A stretch of 64,000 bases of DNA from Balaenoptera acutorostrata (taxonomy: Eukaryota > Chordata > Mammalia > Artiodactyla > Balaenopteridae), in assembly GCF_949987535.1 (NCBI RefSeq), contig NW_026646025.1:1178001-1242000 (forward strand), given 5' to 3'. Each line of letters begins with the position of its first letter. Position 1 is the first letter of the stretch. Below, in pieces: positions 56,501 through 64,000 of the stretch. Under the pieces are notes generated by a model, which saw nothing but the letters and a program-made list of their open reading frames with translations, searched no databases and was not told the DNA's origin. Position numbers and translations under genes: made by a program.

Positions 56501-57009
56501 CCAATGTCATCACAATGCTCCAGAATTCTTGTCATCACAATGTTCCATGGCCGTGTCGTCACAATGTTCCATGGCCCTTGTCATCATAATGCTCCAGAAT
56601 TCTTGTCATCACAATGTTCCATGGCCGTGTCACCACAATGCTCCATGGCCCTTGTCATCATAATGCTCCAGAATTCTTGTCATTACTATATTCCATGAAC
56701 GTGTCATCACAATGCTCTATGGCGCTTTTCATCATAATGCTCCAGAATTCTTGTCATCACAATGTTCTATGACCGTGTCATCACAATGCTCCATCGCCTT
56801 TGTCATCAGAATGCTCCAGAATTCTTGTCATCACAATGTTCCATGACCGTGTCATCACAATGCTCCATGGCCCTTGTCAGCACAATGCTCCAGAATTCTT
56901 GTCATCACAATGTTCCATGACCGTGTCATCACAATGCTCCATGGCCCTTGTCAGCACAATGCTCCAGAATTCTTGTCATCACAATGTTCCATGACCGTGT
57001 CATCACAAT
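53507..57009 (+). repeat. H domain 11 (3503 bp)
   Basis: Matches ~47760-51847 minus about 592 bp (8 x 74). It contains the gttccatacc marker at ~54131 and ~54968, the attactatattcc class and the cacaaattctcc insertion at ~55526. No foreign sequence was seen. Confidence 0.88.
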
Positions 57010-58668
57010 GCTACATGACCCTGGTCATCACAGTTCTCCATGACCTTTGTCATCACAATGCTCTATGTCGCTTTTCATCACAATTCTCAATGACCACTTT
57101 AATCACTATGCTCGCTGACCATTTTCATCATATTTCTCTAGTGTCATTACAATACCCCATGGCCCCTTTTTTCACAATGCTCCATGATGCCTGTCATCAC
57201 AATGCTCCATGGCTTTTGTTATCACAATGCTCCAGGACTAGTTTCATCACAATTCTCCATCCCCTTTGTCATCATGGTGCACAATGAAACCTTTCATTAA
57301 AATGCTCCATGACACTAGTCATCACAATACTCCATGGCCTTTATCGTCACAATTCTCCCATGCACTTTTCATCACGATGTTCCATGAATAATTTCATCAC
57401 ATTGCTCCATGACCATTGTCATCACAATAGTCCATACCCTTGTCAACACAATGCTGCATAATCCCTGTCATCACAATTCTCCATGACTGCTGTCATCACA
57501 ATAATCCAGGACAATTTTCATCACAGTGCTTCATGCCCCCAGTCATCACAGTGCTCCAGGATACCTTTCATCACAATTCCTAGATGATCAATGTCATCAC
57601 AATGCCCCATGACACTTGTCATCACAATTCGCTATGACCCTTGTCATCACAATACTCGATGAACCGTGTCATCACAGTGTTCCAGGACACATGTCATCAC
57701 AATGATCCATGTCTACTTCCATCACAATGCTCCAATACCCCTGTCATCACAATGCTCCATGGCCCCTCTTATCATATTGCTCCATGATCTCTTTCATCAC
57801 AATGCTCCATGACCACTGTCATCACCATGCCTCATAACGGCTCTCATCTCAATGCTCCGTGGCCCCTTTCATCACAATGCTCCATGAACCCTGTCATCAC
57901 AATGTACCCTGCCCTTTTCATCACAAAGCTCCGTGCGCCCTGTCATCACAATGCTCCATGCCCTTGTCATCAAAATGCTCCAGAACTCTTGTCATCATAA
58001 TGCTCCATGCCAATGTCATCAAAATGCCCCATGACACTTGTCATCACAATGCTCCATGGCCTTTGTCATCTCAATGTTCCATGGCCCCTGTCATCACAGT
58101 GCTCCATGATACCTTTCATCGCAATTCTAGATGACCACTGTCATCACAATGCCCCATGACAGATGTCATCACAATTCGCCATGGTCCTTGTCATCACTAT
58201 GCTCCATGAACCGTGTCATCACAAGGTTCCAGGACACTTGTCATCACAATGATCCAAGATCACATTCATCACAGTGCTCCATGAAACCTGTCATCTCAAT
58301 GCTCCATAGCCTTTGTATTCACAATGCTCCATGGCCCTGTAATCACAGTGCTCCATGACCCTTTTCATCACAATGCTCCAAGACCGCTCTCAACACAATG
58401 CCCCATGACGCCTGACATCACAAATCTCCATAGCCTCTCTTACCAAAAAGCTCCATGATCGCTGTCAGCAGAATGTTCCATGACACTTTTCGTCACAATA
58501 CTGCAAGACCACTGTCATCACAGAGTACTCTGCCCATATCATCACAATGTTCCTTATCACCTTTAATCACAATGCTCCATGCCCTTTCATCACAATGCTC
58601 CAGAAATCTTTTTCATCGCAATGTTCCTTGACTATGTCATCACAATGCTCCATGGCCGTCATCAGCAC
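57010..58668 (+). repeat. D block copy 12 (1659 bp)
   Basis: Nearly identical to copy 11, including the one-base deletion (near 58332) and aggactagtttc. It differs at gcaagaccac near 58503, which is the common form. Confidence 0.93.
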
Positions 58669-61600
58669 AATGCTCCATAATTCTTGTCATCACAATGTTC
58701 CATGACCGTGTCATCACAATGCTCCATGGCCCTTGTCATCACAATGCTCCAGAATACTTGTCATCACAATGTTCCATGGCCGTGTCATCACAATGCTCCA
58801 TGGCCCTTGTCATCACAATGCTCCAGAATACTTGTCATCACAATATTCCATGACCGTGTCATCAAAATGTTCCATGGCCGTGTCATCACAGTGCTCCATG
58901 GCCCTTGTCATCATAATGCTCCAGAATTCTTGTCATTACTATATTCCATGAACGTGTCATCACAATGCTCCATCGCCTTTGTCATCAGAATGCTCCAGAA
59001 TTCTTGTCATCACAATGTTCCATGGCCGTGTCATCACAATTCTCCATGAAGGTTGTCATCACAATTCTCCAGAATTCTTGTCATCACAATGTTCCATGGC
59101 CGTGTCATCACAATGCTCCATGGCCCTTGTCATGACAATGCTCCAGAATTCTTCTCATCACAATGATCCATGACCGTGTCAACACAATGCTCCATCGCCT
59201 TTGTCATCAGAATGCTCCAGAATTCTTGTCATCACAATGTTCCATGATCATGTCATCACAATGCTCCATCGCCTTTGTCATCAGAATGCTCCAGAATTCT
59301 TGTCATCACAATGTTCCATGGCCGTGTCATCACAATTCTCCATGAAGGTTGTCATCACAATTCTCCAGAATTCTTGTCATCACAATGTTCCATGGCCGTG
59401 TCATCACAATGCTCCATGGCCCTTGTCATGACAATGCTCCAGAATTCTTCTCATCACAATGATCCATGACCGTGTCAACACAATGCTCCATCGCCTTTGT
59501 CATCAGAATGCTCCAGAATTCTTGTCATCAAAATGTTCCATGACCGTGTCATCACAATGCTCCATGGCCCTTGTCAGCACAATGCTCCAGAATTCTTGTC
59601 ATCACAATGTTCCATGGCCGTGTCATCACAATTCTCCATGAACCTTGTCATCAGAATGCTCCAGAATTCTTTTCATCACAATGTTCCATGGCCGTGTCAT
59701 CACAATGCTCCATGGCCCTTGTCTGCACAATGCTCCAGAATTCTTGTCATCACAATGTTCCATGGCCGTGTCATCACAATTCTCCATGAACCTTGTCATC
59801 ACAATTCTCCAGAATTCTTGTCATCACAATGTTCAACGGCCGTGTCATCACAATGCTCCATGGCCCTTGTCATCATAATGCTCCAGAATTCTTGTCATTA
59901 CTATATTCCATGAACGTGTCATCACAATGCTCTATGGCGCTTGTCATTAGAATGCTCCAGAATTCTTGTCATCCCAATGTTCCATGATCGTGTCATCACA
60001 ATGCTCCATCGCCTTTGTCATCAGAATGCTCCAGAATTCTTGTCATCACAATGTTCCATGGCCGTGTCATCACAATTCTCCATGAAGGTTGTCATCACAA
60101 TTCTCCAGAATTCTTGTCATCACAATGTTCCATGGCCGTGTCATCACAATGCTCCATGGCCCTTGTCATGACAATGCTCCAGAATTCTTCTCATCACAAT
60201 GATCCATGACCGTGTCATCACAATGCTCCATCGCCTTTGTCATCAGAATGCTCCAGAATTCTTGTCATCACAATGTTCCATGACCGTGTCATCACAATGC
60301 TCCATGGCCCTTGTCAGCACAATGCTCCAGAATTCTTGTCATCACAATGTTCCATGGCCGTGTCATCACAATTCTCCATGAACCTTGTCATCAGAATGCT
60401 CCAGAATTCTTTTCATCACAATGTTCCATGGCCGTGTCATCACAATGCTCCATGGCCCTTGTCAGCACAATGCTCCAGAATTCTTGTCATCAAAATGTTC
60501 CATGGCCGTGTCATCACAATTCTCCATGAACCTTGTCATCACAATTCTCCAGAATTCTTGTCATCACAATGTTCAACGGCCGTGTCATCACAATGCTCCA
60601 TGGCCCTTGTCATGACAATGCTCCAGAATTCTTCTCATTACAATGATCCATGACCGTGTCATCACAATGCTCCATGGCCATTGTCATCACAGTGCTCCAG
60701 AATTCTTGTCATCACAATGTTCCATGACCGTATCATCACAATGCTCCATGGCGCTTGTCAGCACAATGCTCCAGAATTCTTCTCATCACAATGTTCCATG
60801 ACTGTGTCATCACAATGCTCCATGGCCCTTGTCATCACAATGCTCCAGATTTCTTGTCATCACAATGTTCCATGACCGTGTCATCACAATGCTCCATGGC
60901 CCTTGTCATGACAATGCTCCAGAATTCTTCTCATCACAATGTTCCATGGCCGTGTCATCACAATGTTCCATGGCCGTGTCATCACAATGCTCCATGGCCC
61001 TTGTCAGCACAATGCTCCAGAATTCTTGTCATCACAATGTTCCATGACCGTGTCATCACAATGTTCCATGGCCGTGTCATCACAATGCTCCATGGCCCTT
61101 GTCATCATACTGCTCCAGAATTCTTGTCATTACTATATTCCTTGACCGTATCATCACAATGCTCCATGGCGCTTGTCAGCACAATCTTCCAGAATTCTTC
61201 TCATCACAATGTTCCATGACCGTGTCATCACAATGCTCCATGGCCCTTGTCATGACAATGCTCCAGAATTCTTCTCATCACAATGTTCCATGACCGTGTC
61301 AACAAAATGCTCCATGGCCACTGTCTTCACAATGCCCCAGAATTCTTGTCATCACAATGTTCCATGACCGTGTCATCACAATGCTCCATGGCCCTTGTCA
61401 TCATAATGCTCCAGAATTCTTGTCATCACAATGTTCCATGGCCGTGTCATCACAATTCTCCATGAACCTTGTCATCAGAATGCTCCAGAATTCTTTTCAT
61501 CACAATGTTCCATGGCCGTGTCATCACAATGCTCCATGGCCCTTGTCAGCAAAATGCTCCAGAATTCTTGTCATCACAATGTTCCATGGCCGTGTCATCA

Positions 61601-64000
61601 CAATTCTCCATGAACCTTGTCATCACAATTCTCCAGAATTCTTGTCATCACAATGTTCAACGGCCGTGTCATCACAATGCTCCATGGCCCTTGTCATCAT
61701 AATGCTCCAGAATTCTTGTCATTACTATATTCCATGAACGTGTCATCACAATACTCTATGGCGCTTGTCATTAGAATGCTCCAGAATTCTTGTCATCACA
61801 ATGTTCCATGATCGTGTCATCACAATGCTCCATCGCCTTTGTCATCAGAATGCTCCAGAATTCTTGTCACCACAATGTTCCATGGCCGTGTCATCACAAT
61901 TCTCCATGAAGGTTGTCATCACAATTCTCCAGAATTCTTGTCATCACAATGTTCCATGGCCGTGTCATCACAATGCTCCATGGCCCTTGTCATGACAATG
62001 CTCCAGAATTCTTCTCATCACAATGATCCATGACCGTGTCATCACAATGCTCCATCGCCTTTGTCATCAGAATGCTCCAGAATTCTTGTCATCAAAATGT
62101 TCCATGACCGTGTCATCACAATGCTCCATGGCCCTTGTCAGCACAATGCTCCAGAATTCTTGTCATCACAATGTTCCATGGCCGTGTCATCACAATTCTC
62201 CATGAACCTTGTCATCAGAATGCTCCAGAATTCTTTTCATCACAATGTTCCATGGCCGTGTCATCACAATGCTCCATGGCCCTTGTCAGCACAATGCTCC
62301 AGAATTCTTGTCATCAAAATGTTCCATGGCCGTGTCATCACAATTCTCCATGAACCTTGTCATCACAATTCTCCAGAATTCTTGTCATCACAATGTTCAA
62401 CGGCCGTGTCATCACAATGCTCCATGGCCCTTGTCATGACAATGCTCCAGAATTCTTCTCATTACAATGATCCATGACCGTGTCATCACAATGCTCCATG
62501 GCCATTGTCATCACAGTGCTCCAGAATTCTTGTCATCACAATGTTCCATGACCGTATCATCACAATGCTCCATGGCGCTTGTCAGCACAATGCTCCAGAA
62601 TTCTTCTCATCACAATGTTCCATGACTGTGTCATCACAATGCTCCATGGCCCTTGTCATCACAATGCTCCAGATTTCTTGTCATCACAATGTTCCATGAC
62701 CGTGTCATCACAATGCTCCATGGCCCTTGTCATGACAATGCTCCAGAATTCTTCTCATCACAATGTTCCATGGCCGTGTCATCACAATGTTCCATGGCCG
62801 TGTCATCACAATGCTCCATGGCCCTTGTCAGCACAATGATCCAGAATTCTTGTCATCACAATGTTCCATGACCGTGTCATCACAATGTTCCATGGCCGTG
62901 TCATCACAATGCTCCATGGCCCTTGTCATGACAATGCTCCAGAATTCTTCTCATCACAATGTTCCATGACCGTGTCAACAAAATGCTCCATGGCCACTGT
63001 CTTCACAATGCCCCAGAATTCTTGTCATCACAATGTTCCATGACCGTGTCATCACAATGCTCCATGGCCCTTGTCATCATAATGCTCCAGAATTCTTGTC
63101 ATTACTATATTCCATGAACATGTCATCACAATGCTATATGGCGCTTGTCATCAGAATGCTCCAGAATTCTTGTCATCACAAAGTTCCATGACAGTGTCAT
63201 CACAATGCTCCATGGCCATTGTCATCACAATGCTCCAGAATTCTTCTCATCACAATATTCCATGGCCGTGTCATCACAATGTTCCATGGCCCTTGTCATC
63301 ATAATGCTCCAGAATTCTTTTCATCACAATGTTCCATGACCGTATCATCACAATGCTCCATGTCCCTTGTCAGCACAATGCTCCAGAATTCTTCTCATCA
63401 CAATGTTCCATGACCGTGTCATCACAATGCTCCATGGCCCTTGTCATCACAATGCTCCAGAATTCTTGTCATCACAATGTTCCATGACCGTGTCATCACA
63501 ATGCTCCATGGCCCTTGTCAGCACAATGCTCCAGAATTCTTGTCATCACAATGTTCCATGACCGTATCATCACAATGCTCCATGGCCCTTGTCAGCACAA
63601 TTCTCCAGAATACTTCTCATCACAATGTTCCATGACCATGTCATCACAATGCTCCATGGCCCTTGTCATCACAATGCTCCAGAATTCTTGTCATCACAAT
63701 GTTCCATGACCGTGTCATCACAATGCTCCATGGCCCTTGTCAGAACAATGCTCGAGAATTCCTGTCATCACAATGTTCCATGAACGTGTCATCACAATGC
63801 TCCATGGCCCTTGTCATGACAATGCTCCCGAATTCTTCTCATCACAATGTTCCATGACCGTGTTAACAAAATGCTCCATGGCCACTCTCATCACAATGCC
63901 CCAGAATTCTTGTCATCACAATGTTCCATGGCCGTGTCATCACAATGCTCCATGGCACTTGTCATCATAATGCTCCAGAATTCTTGTCATCACAATGTTG
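58669..64000 (+). repeat. H domain 12 (at least 5332 bp, runs off the window)
   Basis: The domain opens with a shortened type A start, then carries many ttctccatgaaggttgtc and ttctccatgaaccttgtc units. It includes repeats at 296 bp and 740 bp offsets (4 x 74 and 10 x 74) between ~58979 and ~60300, followed by the 1824-bp tandem duplication. The last ~600 bp are plain trimers with some private changes (cagaacaatgctcgag near 63745). No D block follows before the window ends. Confidence 0.88.
59590..63089 (+). repeat. 1824-bp tandem duplication (59590-61413 and 61414-63089)
   Basis: The copies agree at an 1824-bp offset. Shared rare variants include gttcaacggccg at ~59831 and ~61655, gttccatgatcgtgtc at ~59979 and ~61803, and the double ttccatggccgtgtcatcac monomers at ~60942 and ~62766. 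Near the end the offset drops to 1676 bp, so the second copy lacks 148 bp (2 x 74). Confidence 0.87.

Larger units (their letters stand above)
47753..58668 (+). repeat. Tandem higher-order duplication, units of 5754 bp and 5162 bp
   Basis: Unit 1 (47753-53506) and unit 2 (53507-58668) each consist of an H segment followed by a full D block. The offset is 5754 bp up to ~49500, 5680 bp to ~50650, and 5162 bp from ~51600 on. The second unit has therefore lost about 74 bp and then 518 bp (7 x 74). Both share the cacaaattctcc insertion and a one-base deletion inside D. Confidence 0.88.
1..64000 (+). repeat. Satellite array spanning the entire window
   Basis: Every line of the window is made of head-to-tail copies of a 24-25-bp monomer with the core gtcatcacaatgctcca. 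I saw no copy in reverse orientation and no non-repeat interruption. The strand shown is C-rich and G-poor: my 74-bp consensus has 18 A, 22 T, 11 G and 23 C, about 46% GC. The array continues past both edges, since base 1 lies inside a D block and base 64000 inside a 74-bp unit. A eukaryotic heterochromatic satellite is the natural reading. Species and chromosomal location cannot be told from the sequence. Confidence 0.97.

Noticed and set aside
1..64000. CENP-B box as evidence of a centromere
   Set aside because: I checked the ttcg-containing words in D (ttcgtcacaatactg, attcgccatgg, attcgctatgacc). None continues to the required A and CGGG positions, so centromere identity is unsupported by motif.
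1..64000. Transposable element, LTR or tRNA/rRNA gene embedded in the array
   Set aside because: No stretch departs from the ~25-bp monomer pattern. There are no terminal repeats with target duplications, no poly-A tails and no tRNA-like boxes.
1..64000. Telomeric repeats or simple microsatellites at junctions
   Set aside because: No ttaggg-type, ttaggc-type or mono/dinucleotide tracts longer than a few bases were seen. The longest runs are short ones such as tttttt in ccccttttttcac.

Overview
The window is a single uninterrupted satellite DNA array. I find no gene, RNA gene, transposon or unique-sequence island in 64 kb on either strand. Every stretch I read is built from one ~25-bp monomer whose core is gtcatcacaatgctcca, always in the same orientation. 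This suggests a eukaryotic heterochromatic satellite locus (centromeric, pericentromeric, subtelomeric or similar). The sequence does not identify the species, and the chromosomal position is inference.

The array has three levels. (1) Monomers of 24-25 bp. (2) Two domain types. 'H' domains are homogeneous arrays of a 74-bp trimer (25+25+24) with tails tggccctt, gaattctt and tgaccgt, giving one EcoRI site (gaattc) and usually one NcoI site (ccatgg) per 74 bp. 'D' domains are ~1.66-kb blocks of diverged, mostly 25-bp monomers that are internally irregular but nearly identical from copy to copy. (3) Higher-order units, each an H domain followed by a D domain. I place D at 1-547 (partial), 3041-4700, 5344-7003, 9497-11156, 12638-14297, 16791-18450, 19094-20753, 22259-23918, 31241-32151, 43170-44080, 51848-53506 and 57010-58668. 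H fills the rest, about 46.7 kb or roughly 630 trimers by length.

From 1 to ~24.2 kb the units are compact and ordered. Successive distances between the same D landmark are 4153, 2303, 4153, 3141, 4153, 2303 and 3165 bp, so three unit types (A, B, C) recur as A-B-A-C-A-B-C'. Single-base haplotypes in D travel with the H type just upstream, so H+D amplified as one unit. From ~24.2 kb to the end the spacing widens to 8233, 11929, 9427 and 5162 bp because the H domains carry nested tandem duplications (2.4, 2.7, 1.7, 1.6, 5.2-5.8 and 1.8 kb). Two D copies (31241 and 43170) share a 749-bp internal deletion.

The many plus-strand open frames (60-224 codons, peptides like CHHNAP and SSQCSM) are by-products of the repeat. 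They overlap in different frames, share the same 74-bp shifts and end at the tga of ccatgacc. I therefore annotate no CDS. The main interest is evolutionary: a very recent, multi-tier record of unequal exchange, including a candidate ancestral trimer at the D/H edge.
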